From: Blastococcus sp. VKM Ac-2987
GTDB taxonomy: Bacteria; Actinomycetota; Actinomycetes; Mycobacteriales; Geodermatophilaceae
DNA: 64,000 nt
Assembly: GCF_026967805.1 (NCBI RefSeq)
Contig: NZ_JAPVBG010000002.1
Span: 200,928 to 264,927, forward strand
Reading direction: 5' to 3'
Part shown: piece by piece, positions 45,914-56,258 of the stretch
Layout: the number at the start of each line of letters is the position of its first letter
Numbering within the stretch: the first letter of the stretch is position 1
The notes under the pieces: generated by a model
Database searches by the model: none
What the model saw: only the letters and a program-made list of their open reading frames with translations
Told to the model about the DNA's origin: nothing
Made by a program: the position numbers and the translations under genes

Positions 45914-46647
45914 CCTCCCCCCTCCCGGACGACGTGCTGGCCGCCCTGGCCGGACGCCGGCCGTTGCTGGTTGCCAGCGACTACGACGGCGTCCTCGCCC
46001 GGCTGCGCGACGACCCCGCCGCAGCCGTCCCCGAGCCTGGCGTGGCCGAGGCGCTGGCCCGGCTGGCCGCGGTCGAGGGCGTGACCGTGGCCCTGGTCAG
46101 CGGCCGCGGCGCCGACGACCTGCGCCGGACCAGCGGCTTCGAGGGCGACTTCCGCTGGATCGGGAGCCACGGCGCGGAGTTCGACGGACCCCTCACCGGG
46201 GACGACGCCGGTCGGCGCGACGAGCTGGCGCGGCTGCTGGCCCCGCTCGTCGAGCGCACGCCTGGCGCGCGGCTGGAGGTCAAGCCGGCCAGCGTGGCGG
46301 TGCATGTCCGACAGGTCGCCGATCGCGACCGGGGTGCCGCCCTGCTCGCAGAGGCCCGCAAGGTGGCAGATCCGTCACTGACGATGAAGCCGGGCAAGGA
46401 CGTGCTCGAGATCGCCGTCACCGATGCGGACAAGGGCAGCGCGCTGCGGCGGCTGGTCGAGGAGCTGGGTGCGGCCGCAGCGGTCTACCTGGGCGACGAC
46501 GTCACCGACGAGGACGGGTTCCGGGCCCTGGGGCCCGATGACGTGACGGTCAAGGTAGGCGAGGGCGAGACGGCCGCCCGCTACCGGGTCGCCGACCCGG
46601 AGGCCGCGGTCGGCCTGCTCCGCACCCTGGCCGACCGGCTGGCCTGA
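45910..46647 (+). CDS. otsB: Trehalose-6-phosphate phosphatase
   Basis: 245 residues, HAD superfamily. Nucleophile motif [11 protein letters not shown] near 22, motif [14 protein letters not shown] near 61, the lysine side [10 protein letters not shown] near 122, and [15 protein letters not shown] near 196 as motif IV. It removes the phosphate to give trehalose, a desiccation and osmotic protectant. Together with NAGGN it gives this strain two compatible solutes. Confidence 0.95.
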   Translation: MTSPLPDDVLAALAGRRPLLVASDYDGVLARLRDDPAAAVPEPGVAEALARLAAVEGVTVALVSGRGADDLRRTSGFEGDFRWIGSHGAEFDGPLTGDDAGRRDELARLLAPLVERTPGARLEVKPASVAVHVRQVADRDRGAALLAEARKVADPSLTMKPGKDVLEIAVTDADKGSALRRLVEELGAAAAVYLGDDVTDEDGFRALGPDDVTVKVGEGETAARYRVADPEAAVGLLRTLADRLA

Positions 46648-46939
46648 GGCGGCGCCTCCGCGTGTCCCGCGGCGCCCCGGAGTGACCGTCGCGACCGGTG
46701 GTGATCGGCGGCTCCTGGATGTCGACATCCCGGGAATGCGCTGCGCCGGGCCGGGACGATGGTCAGCCGCCCGCCCGCTGACCATTCCTTCGGTGTCGAC
46801 ACGTCGCCCGCAGGAATGTGCTGACCGGCAGGTCGCATAACGATCATTCCCAGCAGGTTTCGGGAACGTACGCGTCCATCGCTGGAGTGACAACAATGAC
46901 CGTGTCGCCACACCCGGTGGCTCAGTCGACACCTCCTGG
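46648..46939 (+). promoter_or_regulatory. Upstream region of chemoreceptor 1 with shared motifs
   Basis: 292 bp without a confident gene. It holds two GTCGAC palindromes (atgtcgacat 46719-46728; gtgtcgacac 46793-46802), and several GAATG/CATTC words (near 46734, 46783, 46814, 46845). The same words recur before the other receptors and cheB. An ATG at 46896 with ggag upstream opens an MTVSPHPV start that is out of frame with the receptor (see findings). Confidence 0.55.
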
Positions 46940-48556
46940 ATGGTCCCCGTGCGCACACCTCCCCCCTCCCCCGTCGCCCCGCGGCGTGCCGGGTGGTTCG
47001 CCGACCGCCGCCTCGGCACGAAGTTCGGCATCCTGATCGGTGTCGTCGTCACCGCGTTCGCGGGGCTGCTGTCCGCGATGCTGCTCGGCAACGCCGCGGT
47101 GCGCGACGCGAACACGGAGGTGCAGCGGCTCAACCAGGCCCAGGAGCTGGTGCTGCAGCTGGACACCCGGGCCAGCGAGCTGAAGGTCGACGGCTTCAAG
47201 ACGCTCGTGCGGGCGGACCCCCAGGCCCAGCTCGCTGAGCTCGCCGATGACATCGCCACGCCCGAGGGCATGCTGGCCGAGCTCGCGACGGTCCCGCTCA
47301 CCGGTCGGGCGGCCGACTCGGTGGCCGGCCTGTCCGGCAGCTTCGAGGACTACACCGACGCCATCACCGCCTGGGTCGACCTGGCCGTGGCCGACCCGGT
47401 CGGCATGCGGGCGCGCTGGGAGGAGATCCAGGCGGCCAACGACCTGACCGACGGCGCCGTGAGCGAGGCCAAGGACGTGCTGGCGGCCGAGAGCGACGCC
47501 GCGCAGGTGCGGCTCGACGACGCGCTCGCGAAGGCAGCGGTCACGGCGCAGATCGCGGCCGCCGTCGGGATCCTGGTGATCATCGGGATCAGCGTGCTGA
47601 CGCTGCGCTCGGTCACCCGGCCGGTCCAGCGGGTCAAGGAGTCGCTCGAGGCGCTGGCCCAGGGCGACCTGACCGTGGCCACCGGGGTGACGTCCCGCGA
47701 CGAGGTCGGCCAGATGGCGGCCTCCCTCGACGTGGCCCGCACGAGCCTGCGGGGCGTGCTGTCCTCGGTCGCCGACTCGGCCACCGCCGTGGCGGCGTCG
47801 TCGGAGGAGCTGAGCGCCTCCTCGGCGCAGATCGCGGCGTCGGCGGAGGAGACCTCCACGCAGTCCGGGGTCGTGGCCGGGGCGGCCGAGGAGGTCTCGC
47901 GCAGCGTGGAGACCGTCGCGGCCGGTGCCGAGCAGATGGGTGCCTCGATCCGCGAGATCGCCAGCAACGCCGCGGAGGCCAGCGAGGTCGCCTCCCGCGC
48001 CGTGGTTGCCGCCGCCACCACCACCGCCACGGTCGCCAAGCTGGGGGAGTCCTCGGCGGAGATCGGCAACGTCGTCAAGGTGATCACGAGCATCGCGGAG
48101 CAGACCAACCTGCTGGCGCTGAACGCCACGATCGAGGCGGCCCGCGCCGGGGAGGCCGGCAAGGGCTTCGCGGTGGTCGCCAACGAGGTCAAGGAGCTGG
48201 CCCAGGAGACGGCGAAGGCCACCGAGGACATCGCCAGGCGCGTGCTGGCGATCCAGGGGGACACGACGGCGGCGGTGACCGCGATCGAGGAGATCTCCTC
48301 GATCGTCGCGCAGATCTCCGACCGGCAGACCACGATCGCGAGTGCGGTGGAGGAGCAGACGGCGACCACCAGCGAGATGTCGCGCTCGGTGACCGAGGCC
48401 GCCGGCGGGACGACCGAGATCGCCGCCAACATCACCGGCGTCTCCTCCGCGGCCGACTCCACCACCCAGGCCCTCACCCAGACCCGCGTCGCGGTGGACG
48501 AGCTGTCCCGGATGGCGGCGGACCTGCGCACCACGGTGGGGAGCTTCGTCTACTGA
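46940..48556 (+). CDS. Methyl-accepting chemotaxis protein 1
   Basis: 538 residues. Short basic N-terminus with [14 protein letters not shown]1 about 29-50, extracellular helical sensor about 51-195, TM2 about 196-218, HAMP about 220-272 ([20 protein letters not shown]), and a signalling domain with the hairpin tip ([20 protein letters not shown]). It binds CheA and CheW at the membrane. It ends in VGSFVY and has no NWETF-type CheR tether. The start is uncertain: no good RBS at 46940, a GTG at 46949 has ggatgg, and the better-looking ATG at 46896 is out of frame. Confidence 0.92.
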   Translation: MVPVRTPPPSPVAPRRAGWFADRRLGTKFGILIGVVVTAFAGLLSAMLLGNAAVRDANTEVQRLNQAQELVLQLDTRASELKVDGFKTLVRADPQAQLAELADDIATPEGMLAELATVPLTGRAADSVAGLSGSFEDYTDAITAWVDLAVADPVGMRARWEEIQAANDLTDGAVSEAKDVLAAESDAAQVRLDDALAKAAVTAQIAAAVGILVIIGISVLTLRSVTRPVQRVKESLEALAQGDLTVATGVTSRDEVGQMAASLDVARTSLRGVLSSVADSATAVAASSEELSASSAQIAASAEETSTQSGVVAGAAEEVSRSVETVAAGAEQMGASIREIASNAAEASEVASRAVVAAATTTATVAKLGESSAEIGNVVKVITSIAEQTNLLALNATIEAARAGEAGKGFAVVANEVKELAQETAKATEDIARRVLAIQGDTTAAVTAIEEISSIVAQISDRQTTIASAVEEQTATTSEMSRSVTEAAGGTTEIAANITGVSSAADSTTQALTQTRVAVDELSRMAADLRTTVGSFVY

Positions 48557-48592
48557 TCTCCGGCGACGCGTGCGTCGCATCCACGGGACGAC

Positions 48593-48626
48593 GAGGGGCG
48601 CCCGGCCGACCGGCCGGTCGCCCCTC
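48593..48626 (+). terminator. Terminator hairpin after receptor 1
   Basis: Outer stem gaggggcg/cgcccctc (48593-48600, 48619-48626) with an inner ccggcc/ggccgg stem. Confidence 0.75.
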
Positions 48627-48788
48627 TCGCATTTCCAGCGTCGACCGGTCGATAAATCGTCCCGCCGGGAAATGGTCGTCCGTCGTTCTCGCCCGAAAAT
48701 TCCGACACGGATACCTCAGCGCTGAAACAACTGCTCGGAATGGTGATGATCAGCGGGATCCACCGGCTGAGCAAGGGATGGCACGAGC

Positions 48789-50420
48789 ATGTCCGCATTA
48801 CGGCACGACGTCCGACCGAGGCACTGGTACCGCGACCGGGGGATAGCCACCCGGATCCTCGCCGTCAGCGCGGCCCTCCTGATGGGCACGATCGCCGCCA
48901 CCGTCACCGGGATCACCGGCACCCAGCGCGTGGCCGATCTCCATGCCGAGGCGAGGGACGCCGTCGCGGCCCAGCGGGCCGTGGAGGCGGCCCGCTACGA
49001 CCTGCTGTGGGCGGCGAACTGGCAGAACATCACCGCCTGGAAGGCCCGGGTCGACGGAGGAGCGGTCGCCGCGGCCGCCGACGGCGACAACGTGGCCGCC
49101 TACCGCGACGGCGCCGCCGGCTTCGAAACCCTCTTCGACCTCGACCGCGACCAGCTGGACGCCGAGGCCGAGGCCAGCCTCGAGGTGATCGAGCAGAACT
49201 GGGCGCTGATGAGCGGCTACAACGACCAGATCTTCCTGCTGTGGCAGCAGGGGCGCCTGGACGAGGGCGACGCGCTCTCCCAGGGCGAGAAGTGGGACGT
49301 CTTCTACGTGCTCGACCAGGCGATGGTGGAGCTGGTCGCGTCGGTCGACGCCCGGGTCGCGGCGACGGAGGCGGCCGTCGCCGATGCCCGCACCGGGACG
49401 CGGGTGGTCTCGGTGGTGGTCTTCGCGATCGCCTTCCTGGTCGGCGGGGCGCTGGCCTGGTTCGTGTCCCGCGGCATCGTCCGTGGTGTCCGCGACGTGA
49501 GGACCGGGCTCGAGCGGCTGGCGGCCAACGACCTGACCGTCCGGCTGCCGGTCCGTGGACGGGACGAGGTCGGCGAGATGGCGGCGGCGCTCAACACCGC
49601 CGCGGCGGCGATGTCCACCGCGGTGACCGAGATCGTCGCCTCGGCGGATGCGGTGGCCGCGTCCTCGGAGGAGCTGAGCGCCTCGTCGCAGCAGATCGCC
49701 GGGTCGGCGGAGGAGACCAGCGCGCAGTCGGGTGTGGTCGCCGGGGCGGCCGAAGAGGTCTCGCGCAGCGTCGCGACGGTGGCCGCCGGCGCCGAGCAGA
49801 TGGGTGCCTCGATCCGCGAGATCGCGCAGAACGCCGCTGAGGCCAGCGAGGTCGCCGGTCGCGCGGTGACCGCGGCAGCCACCACGACGGCGACCGTGGC
49901 GAAGCTGGGGGAGTCCTCGGCGGAGATCGGCAACGTCGTCAAGGTCATCACCTCGATCGCGGAGCAGACCAACCTGCTGGCGCTGAACGCGACCATCGAG
50001 GCGGCGCGGGCCGGGGAGGCCGGCAAGGGCTTCGCAGTGGTCGCCAACGAGGTGAAGGAGCTGGCGCAGGAGACGGCGAAGGCCACCGAGGACATCGCCC
50101 GCCGGGTGCAGGCGATCCAGGGCGACACCACCGCGGCGGTCGCCGCGATCGGGGAGATCTCGCAGATCGTCGCGCAGATCTCCGACCGGCAGACCACCAT
50201 CGCGAGTGCGGTGGAGGAGCAGACGGCGACCACCAACGAGATGTCCCGCTCGGTCCAGGAGGCCGCCGACGGCACCGGCCAGATCGCCGCCAACATCACC
50301 GGCGTCTCCTCGGCGGCGGACTCGACCACGAGGGCGCTGACGCAGACCCGCTCCGCCGTCGACGAGCTGTCCCGGATGGCCGCCGACCTGCGCACCAGCG
50401 TCGGGAGGTTCACCTACTGA
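48789..50420 (+). CDS. Methyl-accepting chemotaxis protein 2
   Basis: 543 residues from an ATG with aaggga upstream. TM1 about 20-42, sensor about 43-205 (helical, unlike the other receptors in sequence, with [15 protein letters not shown]), TM2 about 207-230, HAMP about 232-285 ([20 protein letters not shown]), and the shared signalling domain with [20 protein letters not shown]. It ends VGRFTY. The upstream gap (48557-48788) has weaker copies of the shared motif (gtcgac in agcgtcgaccgg, cggaatgg). Confidence 0.94.
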   Translation: MSALRHDVRPRHWYRDRGIATRILAVSAALLMGTIAATVTGITGTQRVADLHAEARDAVAAQRAVEAARYDLLWAANWQNITAWKARVDGGAVAAAADGDNVAAYRDGAAGFETLFDLDRDQLDAEAEASLEVIEQNWALMSGYNDQIFLLWQQGRLDEGDALSQGEKWDVFYVLDQAMVELVASVDARVAATEAAVADARTGTRVVSVVVFAIAFLVGGALAWFVSRGIVRGVRDVRTGLERLAANDLTVRLPVRGRDEVGEMAAALNTAAAAMSTAVTEIVASADAVAASSEELSASSQQIAGSAEETSAQSGVVAGAAEEVSRSVATVAAGAEQMGASIREIAQNAAEASEVAGRAVTAAATTTATVAKLGESSAEIGNVVKVITSIAEQTNLLALNATIEAARAGEAGKGFAVVANEVKELAQETAKATEDIARRVQAIQGDTTAAVAAIGEISQIVAQISDRQTTIASAVEEQTATTNEMSRSVQEAADGTGQIAANITGVSSAADSTTRALTQTRSAVDELSRMAADLRTSVGRFTY

Positions 50421-50434
50421 CGGCAGGACTGGGG

Positions 50435-50471
50435 CCGGGCGCCGCGGGGAACCGTTTCCCGCGGCGCCCGG
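50435..50471 (+). terminator. Terminator hairpin after receptor 2
   Basis: Perfect 14-bp stem (ccgggcgccgcggg 50435-50448, cccgcggcgcccgg 50458-50471), followed by tcctgctttt, a rare T-rich tail in this window. Confidence 0.85.
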
Positions 50472-50487
50472 TCCTGCTTTTCCCGAC

Positions 50488-50540
50488 CATTCTGGCGGAC
50501 CGCGCATGTCGACATGCCGACGCAAAGCATGCGGTCACCG
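50488..50540 (+). promoter_or_regulatory. Shared chemotaxis upstream module, receptor 3
   Basis: Palindrome GCATGTCGACATGC (50504-50517) followed 11 bases later by atgcggtcaccg (50529-50540); ccattc copies flank it at about 50488 and 50542, and ccggaatggcg at about 50572. The same order is seen before receptors 4 and 5. Confidence 0.6.
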
Positions 50541-50610
50541 ACCATTCTTCGAAACGTGTTCGGACACGCTCGCCGGAATGGCGCGGATCGTTGCCGGACA
50601 GGCCATTCTC

Positions 50611-50637
50611 CTGCTGCGACACCACGTGTCGCAGCAG
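50611..50637 (+). other. Hairpin in the leader of receptor 3
   Basis: Perfect 11-bp stem ctgctgcgaca/tgtcgcagcag with loop ccacg, ending 54 bases before the start codon. It is probably in the 5' leader; it could affect mRNA stability or be a protein-binding dyad in DNA. Confidence 0.55.
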
Positions 50638-50690
50638 AGAGCAGCCCGCGCCGTCCGACCTCGAGCGACGGCAGACACAGGAGACCGAAC

Positions 50691-52310
50691 ATGACCGTCC
50701 CATCAGCCCCGGCCCGGCGCCGGACCTCCCTGGGTTCCTGGTTCGCCGACCGGCCGGTCGGCGTGCGGATCGGGGCGGCCGTCGCGGTCCTCGGCGTCGT
50801 GGTCGTGGGCACCAACGCCCTGGCCGTCACGCGGATCGACGAGATGCACGAGGGGCAGGAGGCCATCTACACCGAGAACCTCCAGCCGCTCAACGCTCTC
50901 TCCGAGGTGCAGCGGGCACACGCGGCCCACCGCGCGCGGACCCTCGAGTACGCGGTCTCCTCCCCGGAGCGGCGTGCCGAGCTGATCGGCGAGATGGAGG
51001 AGAAGAACGTCGACCTGCAGGCGGGGCTCGACGCGTACGAGCCGTTCGTCGTCGCCCCGGCGAGCATGGAGCTGTTCACCGAGACGCGCGAGGAGTTCCT
51101 CGGGCTGCTCACCACGCAGCTGTTCCCGGCGGCCGACCGCGGCGACCTCGCCGCCTTCGCGCAGGTCCAGTCCGAGCAGCTGCAGCCGCTGCTCCAGATC
51201 ATGGCCGACGAGCTCGAGACCGAGGGCGTCGCCCAGTCCGCCGAGGCCGCCGCCCGCAACGCCGAGGCCGCGGACCAGGCCTCGGCGGCGATCACCACGC
51301 TGATCGTCGTCGCGCTGACCTCCATCGTGGTGGCTGCCGGGCTGACCGCCCTGGTCGTCCGGCGGATCACCCGCACCGTGCGCGCCGTGCAGCGCGTCGC
51401 CGACGGCATGGCCGCCGGCGACCTCACGGTGGCCTCCGGTGTCACGTCGCAGGACGAGCTGGGCCGGATGGCCGCGTCGATGGATTCGGCGCGGGAGAGC
51501 CTGCGGTCGGTGCTGTCGTCGGTGGTCATGTCGGCCGACGCGGTGGCCGCCAGCAGCGAGGAGCTGTCGGCGTCCTCGTCGCAGATCTCGGCGTCGGCGG
51601 ACGAGACGTCGGCCCAGTCCGGGGTGGTGGCCTCGGCGGCCGACGAGGTGTCGCGGAACGTGCAGACGGTGGCCGCCGGTGCCGAGCAGATGGGTGCCTC
51701 GATCCGCGAGATCGCGTCGAACGCGGCGGAGGCCTCGGAGGTGGCGGCGCGTGCGGTGACCGCTGCGGAGACCACGACCGCCACGGTCGCGAAGCTGGGG
51801 GAGTCCTCGGCGGAGATCGGCAACGTCGTCAAGGTCATCACCTCGATCGCGGAGCAGACGAACCTGCTGGCGCTCAACGCCACGATCGAGGCGGCCCGCG
51901 CAGGCGAGGCCGGCAAGGGCTTCGCGGTGGTCGCCAACGAGGTCAAGGAGCTGGCGCAGGAGACGGCGAAGGCCACCGAGGACATCGCCCGCCGGGTGCA
52001 GGCGATCCAGGGCGACACCACCGCGGCGGTCGCCGCGATCGGGGAGATCTCGCAGATCGTCGCGCAGATCTCCGACCGGCAGACCACCATCGCGAGTGCG
52101 GTGGAGGAGCAGACCGCGACCACCAACGAGATGTCCCGCTCGGTCCAGGAGGCCGCCGACGGCACCGGCCAGATCGCCGCGAACATCTCCGGTGTCTCCT
52201 CCGCCGCCGGCTCGACCACCCAGGCGCTCGGCCAGACCCGCACCGCCGTCGACGAGCTGTCCCGGATGGCGGCGGACCTGCGCACCACGGTGGGTCGCTT
52301 CCACTACTGA
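50691..52310 (+). CDS. Methyl-accepting chemotaxis protein 3
   Basis: 539 residues from an ATG with caggag upstream. Starts [22 protein letters not shown]1 about 27-47, four-helix-bundle-type sensor about 48-200 ([20 protein letters not shown]), TM2 about 203-225, HAMP about 228-280 ([19 protein letters not shown]), signalling domain with the conserved tip. It ends VGRFHY. The signalling domain is nearly identical as DNA to that of receptor 5. Confidence 0.95.
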   Translation: MTVPSAPARRRTSLGSWFADRPVGVRIGAAVAVLGVVVVGTNALAVTRIDEMHEGQEAIYTENLQPLNALSEVQRAHAAHRARTLEYAVSSPERRAELIGEMEEKNVDLQAGLDAYEPFVVAPASMELFTETREEFLGLLTTQLFPAADRGDLAAFAQVQSEQLQPLLQIMADELETEGVAQSAEAAARNAEAADQASAAITTLIVVALTSIVVAAGLTALVVRRITRTVRAVQRVADGMAAGDLTVASGVTSQDELGRMAASMDSARESLRSVLSSVVMSADAVAASSEELSASSSQISASADETSAQSGVVASAADEVSRNVQTVAAGAEQMGASIREIASNAAEASEVAARAVTAAETTTATVAKLGESSAEIGNVVKVITSIAEQTNLLALNATIEAARAGEAGKGFAVVANEVKELAQETAKATEDIARRVQAIQGDTTAAVAAIGEISQIVAQISDRQTTIASAVEEQTATTNEMSRSVQEAADGTGQIAANISGVSSAAGSTTQALGQTRTAVDELSRMAADLRTTVGRFHY

Positions 52311-52332
52311 TCGCACCCAGCCCCGCCGCGCG

Positions 52333-52367
52333 CGCCGGTGGTGACCGTTTCCCGGTCACCACCGGCG
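52333..52367 (+). terminator. Terminator hairpin after receptor 3
   Basis: 14-bp stem cgccggtggtgacc/ggtcaccaccggcg with loop gtttccc. The same hairpin, slightly longer, follows receptor 4. Confidence 0.8.
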
Positions 52368-52390
52368 TTCGCGCATTCTGCGGCCGACTG

Positions 52391-52430
52391 CCGGAATGGC
52401 TGCATGTCGACACGGGAAATGCGGTCACCG
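52391..52430 (+). promoter_or_regulatory. Shared chemotaxis upstream module, receptor 4
   Basis: ccggaatggc (52391), gcatgtcgacac (52402-52413), then aaatgcggtcaccg (52417-52430). It matches the receptor 5 module at about 33 of 40 positions without gaps. Further downstream, tatgtt (52493-52498) may be a -10 element; it recurs as tatgttt before receptor 5. Confidence 0.6.
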
Positions 52431-52544
52431 CCCTTTCTCGCGGGAAGTGCGCGACACGCCGCAGTTCCGGACTATCTCGGTCCGTAGACCTTTTATGTTC
52501 TCGCCGTCGCCACCCCGCACGAATCCCTTTCCTGGAGAACCCCG

Positions 52545-54158
52545 ATGACCGTTCCCGCACACAGCACCCGCTCCGGGCGGGCAGGCTGGTTCACCGATCG
52601 CCCGGTCGGCGTGAAGATCGGCGCCGCCCTGGCGGTGCTGGCGATCGTCGCGCTCGCTCTCACCGGCCTGGCCGTCCAGCGGATCGGCACCCTGGCCGAC
52701 GCCGGCGACACCCTCTACGAGGACTCCATCGTCCCCCTGAACAAGCTCGGCGAGGCGCAGCGCACCTGGCAGGGCGAGCGGGCGCGCAACAACATGTACG
52801 GCTTCATCGACGACGCCACGCGCGCCGAGCTGCGGGGGGACCTGGCCGAGCGCCGGGTGGAGTTCCTCGAGCAGATCGACGCCTACGTCGCCACGCTGAA
52901 CGACCCGGCCGACTTCGCGCCGATGCAGGAGGCCATCGACGCCTACATCGCCGTCGCGGACACGCAGCTGTACCCCCCGGCCGACGCCGGGAACCGGGAC
53001 GTCGTGCAGGGCGTCGTCACCGGCCCGCTGGCCGAGACGGGGCGTGCGCTGTCCGACGCCTTCGGCGCCGAGCAGGAGCGCCAGGCCGCCGATGCGCAGG
53101 CCGACGCGGCCGCCGGCCAGGACCTCGCCGCGACGGCGACCGTCACCCTGTGGATCGCCCTCGCCGCCGGCATCGGTGCCGCAGCCGTGCTGGCGGTCCT
53201 CGTGGTGCGGCAGATCGTCGCCACGGTGCGGTCGGTGCAGAAGTCGGTGGACGCCCTCGCGGCCGGCGACCTCACCGTCACCCCGGACGTGCGCTCGCAC
53301 GACGAGCTGGGCCGGATGGCGGCCTCGCTCGGGACCGCCCAGGAGAGCCTGCGGACCGTGCTGGGCACGGTGGCGGCGTCGGCGGACGCGGTTGCCGCCT
53401 CCTCGGAGGAGCTGTCGGCGTCCTCTGCGCAGATCTCGGCGGGTGCCGAGGAGACCAGTGCGCAGTCGGGCGTGGTGTCCGGGGCGGCGGAGGAGGTCTC
53501 GCGCAGCGTGCAGACCGTCGCCGCGGGTGCCGAGCAGATGGGCGCCAGCATCCGGGAGATCGCGAGCAATGCGAACGAGGCGGCGCGGGTGGCCTCTGCG
53601 GCGGTGAGCGAGGCGGAGACGACGACGGCCACCATCACGAAGCTGGGCGAGTCCAGCAAGGAGATCGGTGACGTGGTGAAGGTGATCACCTCGATCGCGG
53701 AGCAGACGAACCTGCTGGCGCTGAATGCGACCATCGAGGCGGCGCGGGCCGGGGAGGCCGGCAAGGGCTTCGCGGTGGTCGCCAACGAGGTGAAGGAGCT
53801 GGCGCAGGAGACGGCGAAGGCGACCGAGGACATCGCCCGGCGGGTGGAGGCGATCCAGGGCGACACCGGTGGTGCGGTGGCCGCGATCGGGCGGATCAGC
53901 GCGGTGATCGCCCAGATCAACGACTACCAGACCACCATCGCCTCGGCGGTGGAGGAGCAGACGGCCACGACCAGCGAGATGTCGCGGTCGGTCCAGGAGG
54001 CCGCCGGTGGCACGACGCAGATCGCGGAGAACATCTCCGGGGTCTCCACCGCCGCGGACTCCACCACCCAGGCGCTGACCCAGACGCGCACCGCCGTGGA
54101 CGAGCTGTCCCGCATGGCGGCGGACCTGCGCACCACGGTGGGGCAGTTCACCTACTGA
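52545..54158 (+). CDS. Methyl-accepting chemotaxis protein 4
   Basis: 537 residues from an ATG with ctggaga upstream. [22 protein letters not shown]1 about 25-45, four-helix sensor about 46-190 ([20 protein letters not shown]), TM2 about 200-222, HAMP about 224-276 ([19 protein letters not shown]), signalling domain with some own features ([40 protein letters not shown]). It ends VGQFTY. This copy is the most diverged of the five signalling domains. Confidence 0.95.
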   Translation: MTVPAHSTRSGRAGWFTDRPVGVKIGAALAVLAIVALALTGLAVQRIGTLADAGDTLYEDSIVPLNKLGEAQRTWQGERARNNMYGFIDDATRAELRGDLAERRVEFLEQIDAYVATLNDPADFAPMQEAIDAYIAVADTQLYPPADAGNRDVVQGVVTGPLAETGRALSDAFGAEQERQAADAQADAAAGQDLAATATVTLWIALAAGIGAAAVLAVLVVRQIVATVRSVQKSVDALAAGDLTVTPDVRSHDELGRMAASLGTAQESLRTVLGTVAASADAVAASSEELSASSAQISAGAEETSAQSGVVSGAAEEVSRSVQTVAAGAEQMGASIREIASNANEAARVASAAVSEAETTTATITKLGESSKEIGDVVKVITSIAEQTNLLALNATIEAARAGEAGKGFAVVANEVKELAQETAKATEDIARRVEAIQGDTGGAVAAIGRISAVIAQINDYQTTIASAVEEQTATTSEMSRSVQEAAGGTTQIAENISGVSTAADSTTQALTQTRTAVDELSRMAADLRTTVGQFTY

Positions 54159-54171
54159 TCCCGCGCCGCCG

Positions 54172-54210
54172 AACGCCGGTGGTGACCGTTTCCCGGTCAC
54201 CACCGGCGTT
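54172..54210 (+). terminator. Terminator hairpin after receptor 4
   Basis: 16-bp stem aacgccggtggtgacc/ggtcaccaccggcgtt with loop gtttccc; duplicate of the hairpin after receptor 3. Confidence 0.82.
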
Positions 54211-54233
54211 CGCATCTCTGCAGGTGGCAATTG

Positions 54234-54273
54234 CCGGAATGGCGGTATGTCGACAGCGGAGATGCGGTCGCCG
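54234..54273 (+). promoter_or_regulatory. Shared chemotaxis upstream module, receptor 5
   Basis: ccggaatggc (54234), gtatgtcgacag (54245-54256), gagatgcggtcgccg (54259-54273), aligned without gaps to the receptor 4 module. The rest of the gap to 54433 holds gaccattcacctcctatgtt (54321-54340), a likely promoter part, and no gene. Confidence 0.6.
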
Positions 54274-54433
54274 GCCTTTCGCGCGGGGGCGCCCGACACG
54301 CCGCCGTTCCGGCCGTTCCGGGACCATTCACCTCCTATGTTTCTGCCTGTTCCCACCGCGCAAGGACGTCCCGCATCTTCGTCGGGCGAGATCCGGTGCG
54401 CGCTCTTCCCCCGTCACCACCTGGAGCACCGTC

Positions 54434-56101
54434 ATGAGCGCAGCCGCCCGTCCGACCGCCCCCCGGGACCGTCGCAGCCCCGAGCCGACCGCCGGCCGCA
54501 GCACCGGCGCGCTGGCCTGGTGGGGCGACCGCTCGGTGAAGACCAAGGTGCTCAGCGCCGTCACCGTCACCGCGGTGGTTGCCGGGGGCATCGGCGCCCT
54601 CGGCATCTCCGGCATGAGCGCGGCCGCCGACGACGCCGAGAGCCTGTACGGGAACAACCTGCAGGGCGCCGTCCGCGCTGCGGAGCTGGAGGGGCTGCTC
54701 AGTGACGCGCGGGTGACCACCCGGGATGCGCTCATCGTCGAGACGCCTGCGCAGACCCAGCAGACGTTCGATCAGGCCGCGGAGCACGTGGCGCAGTTCC
54801 TCGAGGTGGTCGAGCAGTACCGGGCCGGGACCACGAACGCCGACAAGCTCGCCATGGCCGACGAGATCAGCGGCGACATCCGGGAGTACCTCGACCTCCA
54901 GACCACGGTGCTCGCACCCCTCGCCGTCGCCGGGAACGTGCGCGGGTGGGACGTCGCCAACCAGGCCCAGGTCAGCCCGCTCGTCGAAGAGCTGGAGGTC
55001 GACCTCCAGGAGCTGCGGGACTGGGAGCTGGAGGAGGCGGCCGCCGCCAGCGCCGAGGTCCGGGCCAGTTACGAATCGCGGCGCACCCTGACCATCGCCG
55101 TCATCGTCGCCGGCATCCTCGCCGCCCTCGGCCTGGGCCTCGGGGTCGCCACCGGCATCGCCCGCTCCAGCCACAGGGTGCAGGACGTCGCGGCCGGGCT
55201 GGCCGCCGGTGACCTGACCCGCTCCACCGGCCTCACCTCGAAGGACGAGATGGGCCGCATGGGCCGGGCTCTCGACGAGGCCGTGGGCAACCTCCGGACG
55301 GTGCTGGGCACGGTGGCGGCCTCGGCGGATGCCGTGGCGGCGAGCAGCGAGGAGCTGTCGGCGTCCTCGTCGCAGATCTCGGCGTCGGCGGAGGAGACCA
55401 GCGCCCAGTCGGGTGTGGTCTCCGGGGCGGCCGAGGAGGTCTCGCGCAGCGTGCAGACGGTGGCCGCCGGTGCCGAGCAGATGGGTGCCTCGATCCGCGA
55501 GATCGCGTCGAACGCGGCGGAGGCCTCGGAGGTGGCGGCGCGTGCGGTGACCGCTGCGGAGACCACGACCGCCACGGTCGCGAAGCTGGGGGAGTCCTCG
55601 GCGGAGATCGGCAACGTCGTCAAGGTCATCACCTCGATCGCGGAGCAGACCAACCTGCTGGCGCTGAACGCCACGATCGAGGCGGCCCGCGCGGGCGAGG
55701 CCGGCAAGGGCTTCGCGGTGGTCGCCAACGAGGTCAAGGAGCTGGCGCAGGAGACGGCGAAGGCCACCGAGGACATCGCCCGCCGGGTGCAGGCGATCCA
55801 GGGCGACACCACCGCGGCGGTCGCCGCGATCGGGGAGATCTCGCAGATCGTCGCGCAGATCTCCGACCGGCAGACCACCATCGCCTCCGCGGTGGAGGAG
55901 CAGACGGCGACCACCAACGAGATGTCCCGCTCGGTCCAGGAGGCCGCCGACGGCACCGGCCAGATCGCCGCGAACATCTCCGGTGTCTCCTCGGCCGCGG
56001 ACTCCACCACCCAGGCGCTGACCCAGACCCGCACCGCTGTCGACGAGCTGTCCCGGATGGCGGCGGACCTGCGCACCACGGTGGGCCAGTTCTCCTACTG
56101 A
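54434..56101 (+). CDS. Methyl-accepting chemotaxis protein 5
   Basis: 555 residues; ATG chosen for ctggag eight bases upstream. N-terminal tail of about 35 residues ([14 protein letters not shown]), TM1 about 37-57, four-helix sensor about 58-215 ([20 protein letters not shown]), TM2 about 217-240, HAMP about 243-295 ([19 protein letters not shown]), and the shared signalling domain. It ends VGQFSY. It is followed by cheA after 157 bases. Confidence 0.95.
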   Translation: MSAAARPTAPRDRRSPEPTAGRSTGALAWWGDRSVKTKVLSAVTVTAVVAGGIGALGISGMSAAADDAESLYGNNLQGAVRAAELEGLLSDARVTTRDALIVETPAQTQQTFDQAAEHVAQFLEVVEQYRAGTTNADKLAMADEISGDIREYLDLQTTVLAPLAVAGNVRGWDVANQAQVSPLVEELEVDLQELRDWELEEAAAASAEVRASYESRRTLTIAVIVAGILAALGLGLGVATGIARSSHRVQDVAAGLAAGDLTRSTGLTSKDEMGRMGRALDEAVGNLRTVLGTVAASADAVAASSEELSASSSQISASAEETSAQSGVVSGAAEEVSRSVQTVAAGAEQMGASIREIASNAAEASEVAARAVTAAETTTATVAKLGESSAEIGNVVKVITSIAEQTNLLALNATIEAARAGEAGKGFAVVANEVKELAQETAKATEDIARRVQAIQGDTTAAVAAIGEISQIVAQISDRQTTIASAVEEQTATTNEMSRSVQEAADGTGQIAANISGVSSAADSTTQALTQTRTAVDELSRMAADLRTTVGQFSY

Positions 56102-56258
56102 CCCCGGCGTCCGCCGGCCGGGTGGTCGGTCGCGGACGACGGGCTGCCGATAACACGACTGCGATCCCCGCCGGCGGGTTCACCTTGACTCCGCCGGCGG
56201 GCCGCCGATGACCCAGCGGGGCCGACCGTGCCCCGTCGCAACCAGAGAGAAGGCAACA
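56102..56258 (+). promoter_or_regulatory. cheA upstream region
   Basis: 157 bp containing the perfect palindrome cccgccggcggg (56168-56179) and a second ccgccggcggg (56191-56201). GCCGATAA at 56146-56153 equals the sigma28 -10 hexamer region, but no TAAA -35 is found at the right distance. The RBS agagaagg precedes the cheA GTG. Confidence 0.35.

Noticed and set aside
56127..56153. Sigma28 promoter before cheA
   Set aside because: GCCGATAA fits the -10, but no TAAA lies 15 bases upstream.
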